Origin: Archangium sp.
Lineage (GTDB): Bacteria; Myxococcota; Myxococcia; Myxococcales; Myxococcaceae
Direction of reading: 5' to 3'
Assembly: GCA_030695565.1 (NCBI GenBank)
Contig: JAUYRZ010000038.1
Coordinates: forward strand, 1-64,000
Length of the DNA: 64,000 nucleotides
Part shown: piece by piece, positions 16,092-28,118 of the stretch
Position numbering within the stretch: the stretch's first letter is position 1
How the letters are laid out: each line of letters opens with the position of its first letter
Position numbers and translations under genes: made by a program
Notes under the pieces: generated by a model
The model's input: only the letters and a program-made list of their open reading frames with translations
Databases searched by the model: none
What the model was told of the DNA's origin: nothing

Positions 16092-16637
16092 TCAGGGTGA
16101 GGGCGGTGGGTCATCCTCCACGACCCAGTCGTTCTCGGCGAGCTCGAACTCGAAGCGGACCTCGCGCTGAGCGCTCTCGACGGTCACATGTCGTTTCTCG
16201 GCGATGACCTGGTCGGACTGGTCGAGGTAGAGCAACCGGAACGCGCCTGATCCGTCGGGCTGGATCTCGACCGAAGTAAAGACAGCCCCGGGGTTCGCGG
16301 CCGGTCGGCGGGACGTGACGCGGGTGATCCGCGCCTTCAAAGGCGGCGGCCTGGTGTTCGACACGTAAAACGCCAGCGCCTCGCGCAGCAGCCCCTGAAG
16401 ATCCGCGCCATCCTTGCGAAAGGCCGCGTCCTTCGGGAGCCGGCCGCCCGAGACGAGCACCGTGTAGACGAGCCCGTTCTCCCGCACCCCATCGACTTTC
16501 AACAACGCGACCGCACCATCGCGCCCGATCGCATCGAAGGCGGCGAGCAACCGCACCGCGTTCCCCCACACCGCCAGCTCACCCTCGACATCGATCCCCA
16601 GCCGCGAGACCTGCGCGAGCAACTCGAGGTCGCTCAT
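16092..16637 (-). CDS. Conserved-looking protein of unknown function
   Basis: 181 residues from ATG 16637, which overlaps the stop of the aminopeptidase gene (ATGA). It is an alpha/beta protein without signal peptide or membrane segment. The N-terminal third is helical (LLAQVSRLGIDVEGELAVWG); the C-terminal part is beta-rich and acidic, ending DDPPPSP. Those last residues are encoded by the tail of the intergenic repeat, so the original C-terminus may have been replaced. No family is recognised. Confidence 0.55.
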   Translation of the reverse strand: MSDLELLAQVSRLGIDVEGELAVWGNAVRLLAAFDAIGRDGAVALLKVDGVRENGLVYTVLVSGGRLPKDAAFRKDGADLQGLLREALAFYVSNTRPPPLKARITRVTSRRPAANPGAVFTSVEIQPDGSGAFRLLYLDQSDQVIAEKRHVTVESAQREVRFEFELAENDWVVEDDPPPSP

Positions 16638-18031
16638 GCGCTGCCGGCGATGGACTCGATCTCCGCGACCGACTTCGGGATCGACTGGGTGAGCACCTCG
16701 ACACCCGTGACCGTGCACACCACGTCGTCTTCGATGCGAATGCCGCCGAAACCCCGGCCCTGATTCATCGCGAGGAACTTCTCGGCGGCGTCCCACTTCA
16801 CCTGGGTCTTGAAGCGTTCCCGCAGCTCCGGGTTGTGGATGATCGCCGGCACGAAATAGAGCCCGGGCTCGATGGTGAAGGTCATGCCCGCTTCGAGATC
16901 CATGTCCATGCGCAGGTACTGGGTGCCGAACTGCGCGCTGCGCGTGCGGCCGCCCGGGTAGTGAATGCGATCGCCGAACGCCTCGAGGTCGTGCACGTCG
17001 AGGCCGATCTGATGACCCAGTCCGTGAGGAAAGAAGATCGCGTGCGCACCCGACTCGACCAGCCCGTCGGGGTTGCCGACGAGCAGACCCATGCGCACGA
17101 GCCCTTCTGCGAGCACGCGTGACGCACGCAGGTGGAGATCGCGATACCGCACGCCCGGCTTCACCGCAGAGATCGCGTCGAGCTCACTGTGCAGCACCAG
17201 CTCGTACACCTCGCGGCCTTCGGGCGTGAACGCACCACCGACGGGCCAATCGCGCGTGACGTCGTTGCAGTACCCGGTGTCGACGCTCTCGGCGCCGGCA
17301 TCGAGCAGCACGATGTCGCCCTTCTGCAGGGTGTTCCGATACTCGTTGTTGTGCAGCACCTCTCCGCGCACGGAGAGAATGGTGTTGTACGCGGCGGTGC
17401 ACCCAAAGCGCCCGAACGCGCCGTCGATCTGCCCCTTGAGAAACTGCTCAGGTACGCCCGGCTTCGAGTGCTGCATCGCCAGCAGGTGCGCCTCGCGGGT
17501 GATGGGCACCAGCCGTCGCATCTCCTGCAGCTCGTCGGCGTCTTTGTGCAGGCGCAGCTTCGCGATGAGCTCCAGCAGGGCCCCCTGCCCCACCTTCTTC
17601 GGATCATCGAAGTCGAGCTCTTCACCCGTGATGGAGCGCGCCCGCAGCGTCGCTTTCGGATCAGCCACGGCGATCGATCGCACCTGCCGGCCGCGCGCGA
17701 GCTCGATGATCGTCTTCTCCAGGTTCTCCACCGGCAGCACCGCGTCAACACCCTGGCGGGCCTTCACGCCATCGAACGCCTCGAGCGCGCCATGCCACAA
17801 CGCATCGGCCGCTGTGCGCTCGGCGAGGAACAGGGTCACCCTGCCGTCGGCCGGATCGAAGAAGGCCGCGCTGCCCGCCTCAGGCCGCTGGAAAAAATAG
17901 AGAAAGTTGCCGTCGGCCCGGTAGGGGAAGGCGTTGGCGGGGTAATTCCGCGCGAGCTGGCCACCGGCCATGAGCAGGAGGGGGCTCTCGAGACCGGCCA
18001 CGAGGCGCTTCCGGCGATCGGCGTAGTTCAT
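16634..18031 (-). CDS. Xaa-Pro aminopeptidase (aminopeptidase P type)
   Basis: 465 residues. An aminopeptidase P N-terminal domain (about residues 1-150, with NAFPYRADGNFLYF) precedes a pita-bread M24 catalytic domain. The metal ligands are visible: LLDAGAE and CNDVTRDWPVGG (two Asp), HGLGHQIGLDVHD (His), TIEPGLYF (Glu) and GGIRIEDD (Glu). It removes N-terminal residues preceding proline and is cytoplasmic (no signal peptide). It is the first gene of the run leading to accD and folC. Confidence 0.93.
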   Translation of the reverse strand: MNYADRRKRLVAGLESPLLLMAGGQLARNYPANAFPYRADGNFLYFFQRPEAGSAAFFDPADGRVTLFLAERTAADALWHGALEAFDGVKARQGVDAVLPVENLEKTIIELARGRQVRSIAVADPKATLRARSITGEELDFDDPKKVGQGALLELIAKLRLHKDADELQEMRRLVPITREAHLLAMQHSKPGVPEQFLKGQIDGAFGRFGCTAAYNTILSVRGEVLHNNEYRNTLQKGDIVLLDAGAESVDTGYCNDVTRDWPVGGAFTPEGREVYELVLHSELDAISAVKPGVRYRDLHLRASRVLAEGLVRMGLLVGNPDGLVESGAHAIFFPHGLGHQIGLDVHDLEAFGDRIHYPGGRTRSAQFGTQYLRMDMDLEAGMTFTIEPGLYFVPAIIHNPELRERFKTQVKWDAAEKFLAMNQGRGFGGIRIEDDVVCTVTGVEVLTQSIPKSVAEIESIAGSA

Positions 18032-18079
18032 GACACCGGTCTACCAACGAACGCCAAGTCTTGTACCGTCACAGGCCCT

Positions 18080-18748
18080 GTGAACGCCTCCAAGCGCAGT
18101 CCCCTCTTCTGGATCTTGATCGCGCTGGGTGGAGTCACCGCCCTGTGCTGCATGGGCAGCATGGGCGTGGTGGTGCTCGGCGCCGTGACGGCTGACGACC
18201 TGGCCGCGCCGCCGCCTGCCTCATCGGGCGGTGGTGAGTGGATCCCCTCGTTGGAGATCGCCCGCGGCACCGGCCTGAGCCAACAGCTCGTGGGCGGACG
18301 CTGGCTGTACCAGACGGGCAGTGGCCTCGAGACGGTGGTGGCCCGCTTCACGCAAAGCACGTTGGTGAACGTCAGCAGCACGGGGGAGCTGAACGAGCTG
18401 CGTTTCGAAGACGACGGCACCTACAGCTGGAACTGGGTCAACTCGAGCAACTTTCAGGGCACGCACCGTTCAGCTGCGACCGAACGAGGCAGCTGGGCGC
18501 TCGAGGGCAGCACGCTGACCCTGACGCCCGATTCGCAGAAGGCGCTCTACACGGCGAACACCCAGTCGCAGGAGAAGGAAGACCTCGACCTGACTCCGCG
18601 CAGCTATCAGCTGATCGATCTGACGCTGGAGACCGCGCCGAACACCGGCTCGCCCATGAAGCAGTTCCCCGGCATCGAGTTCACTGGGCCCTGCGCACCC
18701 TGGGATCTGCAGAAGGGCACCCGAAGCCTCGACCTCCAGCGGCTCTGA
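18080..18748 (+). CDS. Membrane-anchored protein of unknown function
   Basis: 222 residues from GTG 18080, 48 bases from the divergent aminopeptidase start. One membrane segment (about residues 9-35, containing the unusual C-C-M-G-S-M-G-V) is followed by a small-residue linker and a beta-rich domain of about 160 residues (GGRWLYQTGSGLETVV, LRFEDDGTYSWNWVNSS, RGSWALEGSTLTLTPD). The strand layout recalls lipocalin-like or DUF-type calycin domains; this is a guess from pattern only. Confidence 0.55.
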   Translation: MNASKRSPLFWILIALGGVTALCCMGSMGVVVLGAVTADDLAAPPPASSGGGEWIPSLEIARGTGLSQQLVGGRWLYQTGSGLETVVARFTQSTLVNVSSTGELNELRFEDDGTYSWNWVNSSNFQGTHRSAATERGSWALEGSTLTLTPDSQKALYTANTQSQEKEDLDLTPRSYQLIDLTLETAPNTGSPMKQFPGIEFTGPCAPWDLQKGTRSLDLQRL

Positions 18749-18769
18749 AACCTGTGGTACGCGCGCAGC

Positions 18770-19750
18770 ATGCAGGCCGCGCTCAGTCTCAACGCAGAAG
18801 GTCCTGAAGGGCTCCGTTTCTCAGAGGTCGCGTCGCCTCTCCCCGGTCCCGACGAGATCAAGGTGCGCGTGCGGGCGACCGCGCTGAATCGGGCTGATCT
18901 GCTCCAGACCATGGGGCTCTATCCGGCGCCGCCCGGTGCACCTGGAGACATTCCGGGCATGGAGTACGCCGGTGAAGTGGCGGCCGTCGGTGCGCGCGTG
19001 CGTCGTTGGAGCGTGGGCGATCGGGTGATGGGCCTGGTGGGTGGTGGCGCGTGGGCGCAAGAGCTGGTCACCCACGAACGTGAAGCGATGGCCATGCCCG
19101 CGGGCATGTCGTTCGCCGACGCGGCTGCCCTCCCCGAGGCCTTCGCCACCGCCTTCGACGCGTTGGTCTTGCAAGGGGCCATGACGGTCAACAGCGAGGT
19201 GCTCATTCATGCCGTTGCCAGTGGCGTGGGCACCGCCGCGCTTCAGTTGTGCCGGCTCTTCGGGGCCCGCGCGATCGGCACCGGCCGCAACGAGAAGAAG
19301 CTGGAGCGCGCCCGGGCCATGGGCCTGACGCGCACCCTCCTGGTGAAGGACGGGGCCTTCTCTGCGCAGGTGAAGCAGCTCACCGCGGGCCGAGGCTGTG
19401 ACATCGCGCTCGATCTCGTGGGTGGTGATTGGTTCGCCGAGACCATCGACGCGATGGCGCCTCAGGGCACCGTGATGCTGGTGGGCCTGGTGGCGGGGCC
19501 GACCGCTGAAGTTCCTTTGCGCAGTGTGCTGGCCAAGCGGCTTCGGGTGCAGGGCACCGCGATGCGGTCTCGTTCGCTGGAAGAGAAGATCGCCGTCGCG
19601 CGCGCGTTCGAGCAGCGGTTGCTGCCTTCGTTCGTGAGCGGCCAGCTCGAGCCGGTCGTCGATGCCGTCTTGCCGATGGCGGAGTTGCAGCCCGCGCTCC
19701 AACGCCTCGCGAGCAATGACACCTTCGGAAAACTCGTTCTCACCTGGTGA
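18770..19750 (+). CDS. NAD(P)H:quinone oxidoreductase, zinc-free MDR family
   Basis: 326 residues with a GroES-like N-terminal domain (RATALNRADLLQTMGLYPAPPG, PGMEYAGEVAAVG) and a Rossmann domain (HAVASGVGTAALQLCRLFGA). It lacks the zinc-binding Cys of alcohol dehydrogenases, which fits QOR/PIG3-type enzymes. It probably reduces quinones or enones with NADPH. It is followed directly by the agmatinase-family gene (GTGA overlap), so the two form one transcript. Confidence 0.85.
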   Translation: MQAALSLNAEGPEGLRFSEVASPLPGPDEIKVRVRATALNRADLLQTMGLYPAPPGAPGDIPGMEYAGEVAAVGARVRRWSVGDRVMGLVGGGAWAQELVTHEREAMAMPAGMSFADAAALPEAFATAFDALVLQGAMTVNSEVLIHAVASGVGTAALQLCRLFGARAIGTGRNEKKLERARAMGLTRTLLVKDGAFSAQVKQLTAGRGCDIALDLVGGDWFAETIDAMAPQGTVMLVGLVAGPTAEVPLRSVLAKRLRVQGTAMRSRSLEEKIAVARAFEQRLLPSFVSGQLEPVVDAVLPMAELQPALQRLASNDTFGKLVLTW

Positions 19751-20787
19751 CTCACATGACCCCGTTCGATCCCAACGCCGCCGCGCAGCCTGACTCTGGT
19801 GTTTTTGGTCTCCCCTTCACGCCCGAGGAGGCGAAGGTGGTGCTGCTGCCCGTGCCCTTCGAGGCCACCACCAGCTACGGCGGTGGCACCGCGGATGGCC
19901 CCGAGCAGATCCTCCAGGCGTCTCGCCAGGTCGACCTGTTCGATCTCGACACCGGCAGGCCGTACGAGGTGGGCATCTCGATGCTCCCCCACCCCGAGAA
20001 CGTGCGCGCGTGGAACGACGAAGCGAAGGCGCTGGCGGCTCCGATCGTGGAGTCAGGTGGTCTCGACGTCGACGAAGCGGCGCTCGCGAAGGTCAACGCG
20101 CTGTCAGAGAAGATGAACGACTGGGTGTACCAGACGGCGAAGAAGTGGATGGCCGAGGGGAAGATCGTCGGCCTGGTGGGTGGCGATCACTCGACGCCGT
20201 TCGGTTGCATCAAGGCGCACGCTGAGAAGTACCCCAACCTGGGCGTGCTCCACCTCGATGCCCACGCGGATCTGCGTGATGCGTACGAAGGGTTCACCTG
20301 GTCGCACGCGTCGATCATGTTCAACGTGATGAAGCACGTGCCCGGCGTGAGGAAGCTGGTGCAGGTGGGCATTCGTGACTTCGGCGAGGCCGAGTACACG
20401 ATGATCCGCGAGTCGGATGGGCGCATTCACACGTTCTTCGATGCGCGGCTGGCCCGGGCGCGGCTCGATGGCATGCCCTGGCGTGAGCAGGTCGACGCGA
20501 TCGTCAACGAGCTGCCGCAGCACGTGTACCTCTCGTGGGACATCGACGGGCTCGAGCCCACCTTGTGCCCCGATACGGGCACGCCGGTACCGGGGGGGCT
20601 GACCTTCGCGCAGGCCGTCGCGTTGCTCGAAGGGGTGGTGCGCGCGGGGAAGAAGATCGTCGGGTTCGATCTGAACGAGGTGTCTGATGGTGGCGGTGGC
20701 AACGAGTGGAACGCCAACGTCGGTTCGCGGCTGCTCTACAAGATGATCGGCTGGACGTTGGTGAGCCAGGGCCTGCTCAAAACCTAG
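19747..20787 (+). CDS. Agmatinase/arginase family ureohydrolase
   Basis: 346 residues from GTG 19747, which overlaps the preceding TGA; ATG 19756 is also possible. The binuclear metal site is intact: GGDHS, LHLDAHADLR, and later SWDIDGLEP. The substrate could be agmatine, arginine or a related guanidino compound. The GTPVPGGLTF segment is typical of the agmatinase/formimidoglutamase side. It has no polyamine neighbours. Confidence 0.85.
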   Translation: MTHMTPFDPNAAAQPDSGVFGLPFTPEEAKVVLLPVPFEATTSYGGGTADGPEQILQASRQVDLFDLDTGRPYEVGISMLPHPENVRAWNDEAKALAAPIVESGGLDVDEAALAKVNALSEKMNDWVYQTAKKWMAEGKIVGLVGGDHSTPFGCIKAHAEKYPNLGVLHLDAHADLRDAYEGFTWSHASIMFNVMKHVPGVRKLVQVGIRDFGEAEYTMIRESDGRIHTFFDARLARARLDGMPWREQVDAIVNELPQHVYLSWDIDGLEPTLCPDTGTPVPGGLTFAQAVALLEGVVRAGKKIVGFDLNEVSDGGGGNEWNANVGSRLLYKMIGWTLVSQGLLKT

Positions 20788-20828
20788 ATCCCCTCATCCC
20801 TTCGGGAGCGGGCGTTGGCCACGAAGAA

Positions 20829-20860
20829 CGGCGGACTCCTTTCGGAATCCGCCGTCGTTC
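20829..20860. terminator. Hairpin terminator between agmatinase and sucD, TCGTT type
   Basis: CGGCGGACTCC (20829-20839) pairs with GGAATCCGCCG (20844-20854) with one C-A mismatch and a TTTC loop, then TCGTTC. It is a shorter relative of the hairpins at 9060 and 9572 and serves a convergent gene pair. Confidence 0.7.
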
Positions 20861-20874
20861 GACCCTCACCCTGA

Positions 20875-20904
20875 CCCTCTCCCGGTTCTCCCGGTGGGAG
20901 AGGG
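20875..20904. repeat. Copy of the CCCTCTCCC palindromic repeat
   Basis: CCCTCTCCC (20875-20883) and GGGAGAGGG (20896-20904) form a perfect 9-bp inverted repeat around 12 bases. A partial copy (CCCCTCATCCCTTCGGGAG) lies at 20790-20808. They flank the hairpin at 20829 on both sides. Confidence 0.7.
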
Positions 20905-20910
20905 AAATCA

Positions 20911-21807
20911 TCAGCTCAGCTTGAGGTTCGCGCGCTTGGCCGCTTCGACCAGCGTGGTGCCCAGCTCAGCCGGTGAGGCGGCCATCACGATGCCCGCCGC
21001 CGTCATCGCCTTGATCTTCTCTTCGGCCGTGCCCTTGCCGCCCGAGATGATCGCGCCGGCGTGACCCATGCGCTTGCCCGGAGGCGCGGAGACACCCGCG
21101 ATGAAGCCCGCCATCGGCTTCTTCATGTGCTCCTTCACCCACGCAGCCGCCTCTTCTTCAGCGCTGCCACCGATCTCGCCGATCATGATCACCGCGTCGG
21201 TCTCGGGGTCGTTGTTGAACAGGTCGAGCACGTCGATGAAGTTCGTGCCGTGCACCGGGTCGCCGCCGATGCCCACGGCCGTCGACTGGCCCAGGCCCAG
21301 GTTGGTGATCTGAAAGACCGCTTCGTAGGTGAGCGTGCCCGACTTGGAGACCACGCCGATGCGGCCGGGGCGGTGAATGTGACCGGGCATGATGCCGATC
21401 TTGCACTTCGCGCCGGGGGTGATCACGCCCGGGCAGTTCGGCCCGATCAGCCGCGTCTTCGAGTTCTGCAGCACGCGCTTGACCTTGATCATGTCGTTCA
21501 CCGGAATGCCTTCGGTGATGGTGATGGCCAGGCGCAGCTCAGCGTCGACGGCCTCGAGGATCGAGTCGGCCGCGAAAGGGGGCGGCACGAAGATGACCGA
21601 GGTGTTGCAGCCCGTCGCCTTCACGGCCTGCTCGACGGTGTCGAAGATCGGGATCTTGCCTTCGAACAGCTGCCCGCCCTTGCCCGGGGTCACGCCAGCG
21701 ACGATCTGCGTGCCGTAGTCCAGGCACTGCTTGGCGTGAAACGAGCCGGCCGAGCCGGTGATGCCCTGCACGACGACTTTGGTGTCTTTGCCAACAAGGA
21801 TGCTCAT
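20911..21807 (-). CDS. sucD: Succinyl-CoA ligase subunit alpha
   Basis: 298 residues, the normal length. It has the CoA-binding Rossmann start ([19 protein letters not shown]), TKGG-like VTPGKGG, the [10 protein letters not shown] motif, and the phospho-His region [18 protein letters not shown]. Together with SucC it makes ATP or GTP from succinyl-CoA in the TCA cycle. It has a purine-rich ribosome site (AAGGAAAGAG) and lies 17 bases after sucC. Confidence 0.95.
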   Translation of the reverse strand: MSILVGKDTKVVVQGITGSAGSFHAKQCLDYGTQIVAGVTPGKGGQLFEGKIPIFDTVEQAVKATGCNTSVIFVPPPFAADSILEAVDAELRLAITITEGIPVNDMIKVKRVLQNSKTRLIGPNCPGVITPGAKCKIGIMPGHIHRPGRIGVVSKSGTLTYEAVFQITNLGLGQSTAVGIGGDPVHGTNFIDVLDLFNNDPETDAVIMIGEIGGSAEEEAAAWVKEHMKKPMAGFIAGVSAPPGKRMGHAGAIISGGKGTAEEKIKAMTAAGIVMAASPAELGTTLVEAAKRANLKLS

Positions 21808-21824
21808 GGTGATTTCTCTTTCCT

Positions 21825-22988
21825 TCAGGCCTTGATGGAGGCGACTGCTTTTTCAGCCGCCTGGCGCAGGTTGTCCGCGGGCGTGATGGCGAGACCCGAC
21901 TTCTTGAGGATCTCCTTGCCCAGCTCGACGTTGGTGCCTTCGAGGCGAACGATCAACGGAACGCTCAGCTTCACTTCTTTGGCCGCCGCGACCACGCCCT
22001 CGGCGATGACGTCGCACTTCATGATGCCGCCGAAGATGTTCACCAACACCGCCTTCACTGCGGGGTCGGCGAGGATCAGCTTGAACGCCGCCGTCACCTT
22101 CTCGCGCGAAGCGCCGCCGCCCACGTCGAGGAAGTTCGCCGGCTGACCGCCGACCAGCTTGATGGTGTCCATGGTGGCCATGGCCAGGCCTGCGCCGTTG
22201 ACCATGCAGCCGATGTTTCCTTCGAGCGCGATGTACGCGAGGTCGTGCTCCTTGGCCTGGGCCTCGAGCGGGTCTTCTTCGGCGATGTCGCGCATCTCGA
22301 CGACGGCCTTCTGACGGAAGAGCGCGTTGTCATCGAAGGTCATCTTCGAATCGAGCGCGACGATCTCGCCGTTCTTGAGCTTCACCAGCGGGTTGATCTC
22401 GACCAGCGCCGCGTCGGTCTCCATGTACACCTGGTAGAGCTGGCTGCAGAACTTCACGAACTTGCCGATCTCATCGCCCTTGAGGCCGAGCCCGAAGGCC
22501 ATCTTGCGGCCCTGGTACGGCTGGAAGCCGACCGCCGGGTCGACCGCAGCGCGGAGGATCTTCTCGGGGTCCGTGTGCGCGACTTCTTCGATCTCCACGC
22601 CGCCTTCGGTCGAAGCCATGAAGGTGACGCGCGCGGTGGCGCGGTCGAGCGTGAGGCCGAGGTAGTACTCCTTCTCGATGTCGAGCCCTTCCTCGACGTA
22701 GAGGGTCTTCACTTCCTGGCCGTTGGGGCCCGTCTGCGGGCTCTTGAGCATCATCCCGAGGATCTTCGAGGCGTGCTCTTTCGCTTCCGCGGGCGACTTC
22801 GCGATCTTCACGCCACCGGCCTTGCCGCGACCGCCGGCATGCACCTGGGCCTTGACCACGGTCACCTTCGTGCCGAGCTCGGCGGCGGCCTTCTCGGCCT
22901 CAGCGGGCGTCTTGCAGACGATGCCGCGCGGAACGGGGACTCCGAACTTCTTGAAGATCTGCTTGCCCTGATACTCGTGGATTTTCAT
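21825..22988 (-). CDS. sucC: Succinyl-CoA ligase subunit beta
   Basis: 387 residues from ATG 22988 ([20 protein letters not shown], the universal SucC start); the frame is open further up without homology. It contains an ATP-grasp domain with [16 protein letters not shown] and the C-terminal CoA-ligase domain with [11 protein letters not shown]. It heads the sucCD operon. Its promoter must lie in the 171-base gap at 22989-23159, shared with the divergent lipoprotein gene; I see no clear boxes there. Confidence 0.95.
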   Translation of the reverse strand: MKIHEYQGKQIFKKFGVPVPRGIVCKTPAEAEKAAAELGTKVTVVKAQVHAGGRGKAGGVKIAKSPAEAKEHASKILGMMLKSPQTGPNGQEVKTLYVEEGLDIEKEYYLGLTLDRATARVTFMASTEGGVEIEEVAHTDPEKILRAAVDPAVGFQPYQGRKMAFGLGLKGDEIGKFVKFCSQLYQVYMETDAALVEINPLVKLKNGEIVALDSKMTFDDNALFRQKAVVEMRDIAEEDPLEAQAKEHDLAYIALEGNIGCMVNGAGLAMATMDTIKLVGGQPANFLDVGGGASREKVTAAFKLILADPAVKAVLVNIFGGIMKCDVIAEGVVAAAKEVKLSVPLIVRLEGTNVELGKEILKKSGLAITPADNLRQAAEKAVASIKA

Positions 22989-23159
22989 GAAGGTCGAGAG
23001 CTCCGGTAGGCGGCTGAAACGGCGCGGCCGAAATACCCAGATTGCACCGGGAAGTCTTGAAAGATCTCTGCGCCTGCGCTCGGCCTGGGCCTCCGGTGTC
23101 GGAATTGAGCGCACACCCCGTTGAAATCAGTCGTTCCACCTGCCAAGGCTCTGTTCTCC

Positions 23160-25747
<2,588 letters not shown>

Positions 25748-25748
<1 letters not shown>

Positions 25749-26677
25749 TGCGCACCCTCGCCGCGCTGCTTGTCTTCAGCACCGCGGCGAACGCGCAGCA
25801 GATTTACCGGTGGACCGACAAGAAGGGCGAGGCCCACTACACCGACGACGTCTCGACCGTGCCGAAGGGCGCGAAGCTCGAGACGACTGAAGGTGAAGAG
25901 CTGATGGTGGTGCCTGCGCCTCCGCCATCGCCCACGGTCCCCGCACCGAAAACGATCCCCGTTCCGCGTGCTCCGGCGGCGCGGGCCCCTCAGACGGGCT
26001 CCATCGAGGTGCGGCTCACGAAGATCAACGTCGCGGTGTCCGACGCCGATCGCGCGTACATCGAGGAGTCGTTGCGCACGGCGGCCGCTTCTCCCCGCCT
26101 CGCGAGCTGGGGCGGCTTGCGCGAATCGATCGAAGTGGAGATCGCGCCCGGCGCGCTGATGACGGGGTACTCGGGCTCGGATGCGTTCGGCCAGGCGGTC
26201 GGCACGAACAAGATGCGGTTGCGGGCTCCGAAAGACACCGTCTCGCACGGGTTCGTGCTCGATTACCCCGGCGCGGCGCTGCACGAGCTCGCGCACCTGC
26301 TCGAACATCAGCTGGCGGGAACCAGCCGGCCTCCGTGGTTCGCGGAAGGCTTCGCCTGCGTGGTCGCAGATCAGACCCGGCACGCTTCGATCGATGACAT
26401 CGCCTGGTGGGTGATTCACGAAGGCGGCGAGCGGCCGCTCGAACAGCTCATGTCCGGCAAGTGCCCCATCGGCCTCGCCTACGCGATCGCCAAAGAAGCG
26501 GTGCGCTACCTGGTGGAGCTCGTCGGTGAGGCGGGGCTCAAGCAGATGTTCGAGCTGCGCGCGAAGGGGCAGCCGTTCGACGCGGCGTTCTCCCGGGTCG
26601 CAGGCTTCACCGTGCAGGAGTTCGAGGGGCGGTTCATCAAGTCGCTCCGACCGAACTACTACGACCGCGCGCGGTGA
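25748..26677 (+). CDS. Secreted DUF4124 plus gluzincin-type metallopeptidase-like protein
   Basis: 309 residues from ATG 25748 (TGATG overlap with the lipoprotein gene). A signal peptide ends at about residue 16 (AANA). The DUF4124 segment IYRWTDKKGEAHYTDDVSTVP follows, then a Pro-rich linker. The C-terminal part has the zinc-peptidase motif HELAH near residue 180 and the downstream glutamate in PPWFAEGFA, the layout of the peptidase MA-like gluzincins. It is plausibly an active zinc protease in the envelope. Translational coupling suggests it acts with, or on, the giant lipoprotein; that is inference. Confidence 0.78.
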
Positions 26678-26703
26678 GTTCGCAGTGGAACCCCGACGTC
26701 GCT

Positions 26704-27261
26704 TCAGAGCCCCCAGAGCGTTGAGAGGTCGAGCTCCATCGACTCGAACGGCTCTGCCCGCACCTTCTGATTCTCTTTCGAAGTGTGAAGCAGCCGGTAC
26801 GTCTTGCCATCGAGCCGGAAGACTTCGAGCGTCTTGATCGTGGGGTCGAGCAGCCAGACGTGGGCGACTCCTTGCTCTGCGTAGATCGGGACCTTGTCGG
26901 AGCGGTCGATGACTTCGGTCGATTCTGAAAGCACCTCACACACCCAATCGGGCGCCAGGGTGATGAAGGGCTCGTCGGGAACTCGAGGAAGGCGCGCTCT
27001 TCGCCAGCCGGCGAGATCGGGAACCAGAATTTCTTCGCCCAGATGCAGCTCAGGCTCATCGAGGATCACCCAGCCACCCGGCCCACCTCGGCTCGATCCA
27101 AAGCCGTAGAGTTCGCCTCCGAGGTGCGAAGACGCCAGCGCGTGGCGCAACCGGGGTCGCGGCATCGTGATGAGAGTGCCTCGAATGATCTCTGCAACCA
27201 GCGGTGCCGGCACGGCCAGCAGGTCCTCGTAGGTCGCCTTCTTTCGCGCCGAATCAGCCAT
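26704..27261 (-). CDS. Uma2 family putative nuclease
   Basis: 185 residues with the Uma2/DUF820 layout: a helical start (ATYEDLLAVPAPLVAEIIRGTL), PRPRLRHALASSHLGGELYGF, the core motif ILVPDLAGWRRARLP with its Asp, WVCEVLSESTEVIDRSDKVPIYAEQGVAHVWLLDP (split here by function, not sequence), and a final beta strand. The fold is of the restriction-endonuclease type, and D/E/K-like residues remain. The family is abundant in cyanobacteria and myxobacteria and its role is unknown. A second, broken copy lies at 28119-28681. Confidence 0.85.
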   Translation of the reverse strand: MADSARKKATYEDLLAVPAPLVAEIIRGTLITMPRPRLRHALASSHLGGELYGFGSSRGGPGGWVILDEPELHLGEEILVPDLAGWRRARLPRVPDEPFITLAPDWVCEVLSESTEVIDRSDKVPIYAEQGVAHVWLLDPTIKTLEVFRLDGKTYRLLHTSKENQKVRAEPFESMELDLSTLWGL

Positions 27262-27302
27262 GTGGTCAGCCTAACAATCGCGGAGATTCTCGGGGTTCGC
27301 TG

Positions 27303-27707
27303 CTACTCGCGAAGCCAGTTGACGACGTCGAGCCCCGGCCCCCGGCGAAACTCGCTCACGTTGTCGGTGACCACCGTCAGGTCGAGCGCCCTGGCTTGCG
27401 CAGCGATCAACAGGTCGTTCGGCCCGATGGGCGGTCCCTTCGTCTCGAGCGCGCGCCGCGCACGGGCGTAGGCGAGGTCTGCAGGCGGGGCGAGCGGCAG
27501 GGTCTCGACGGCGGCGAGGATCTCTTCCACACGCCGGGCCAGCTTCGCAGAGCCACTCTTCGCAGCTCCGAAACGAAGCTCACAGGCGACGATGATGCTG
27601 ACTGCGACGCGTGCCTCGCCCACCTCGGCGATTCGCTGGGCGACGACGCCTGCCGGGTTCCGAACCAGGTCAGCCACGACGTTGGTGTCGAGCGAGAAGC
27701 GCTTCAC
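27303..27707 (-). CDS. vapC: VapC-type PIN domain toxin
   Basis: 134 residues from GTG 27707. The PIN acidic residues are all present: D7 (SLDTNVVADL), E43 (ACELRFGA), D98 (GPNDLLIAA) and D115 (VVTDNVSEF). VapC toxins are RNases that cut tRNA or rRNA. The start overlaps the antitoxin stop (GTGA), the usual arrangement with the antitoxin first. Confidence 0.92.
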   Translation of the reverse strand: MKRFSLDTNVVADLVRNPAGVVAQRIAEVGEARVAVSIIVACELRFGAAKSGSAKLARRVEEILAAVETLPLAPPADLAYARARRALETKGPPIGPNDLLIAAQARALDLTVVTDNVSEFRRGPGLDVVNWLRE

Positions 27708-27958
27708 AGTTCGATGTCGTCGTCGCGGCCGATGCCTTCATCGACGTCAGGGAACACATCTTCGATGGGCTTCCATTTCGCCAAGAGCCGCAGCAGCCCG
27801 CGACCAGGCGACACCGGCTCGAGGATCAGGGTGCCCTTCTCGGCGCGGATGAAGACCTCGTCTCCGGGCAGCTCGAACTCTCGCGGAATGCGAACGGCCT
27901 GATTCGCCCCATTCCGAAAGAGGCGGGCTCTGCGCTGGGAACCTGAAGTGGCTGACAT
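27704..27958 (-). CDS. vapB: VapB-type antitoxin with AbrB/SpoVT fold
   Basis: 84 residues. The swapped-hairpin DNA-binding part is clear (ARLFRNGANQAVRIPREFEL, then DEVFIRAEKGTLILEP), followed by an acidic toxin-binding tail (DVDEGIGRDDDIEL). It neutralises the VapC encoded immediately downstream and probably represses the pair. No clear operator repeat was found in the 160-base gap at 27959-28118, which otherwise shows nothing. Confidence 0.9.
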   Translation of the reverse strand: MSATSGSQRRARLFRNGANQAVRIPREFELPGDEVFIRAEKGTLILEPVSPGRGLLRLLAKWKPIEDVFPDVDEGIGRDDDIEL

Positions 27959-28118
27959 AGGCCAAGCATCGGCCTCGACCGGTGGCCCGGCAACTCACCC
28001 GCTTCCGCGCAGCCGCTCCTCGAGTGTCGTGTAGCGCCGCGCGGCATCGGTGGCCTTCACGGCCATCAGACCCGAGCGGGCCGTGCGCAGAGCTGAGCGT
28101 CTCAGATTCTGATTCAAC

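Noticed and set aside
27995-28066. Short minus-strand frame ending in AVKATDAARRYTTLEERLRG
   Set aside because: About 23 codons with a protein-like look, but no ribosome site or family; too short to support.
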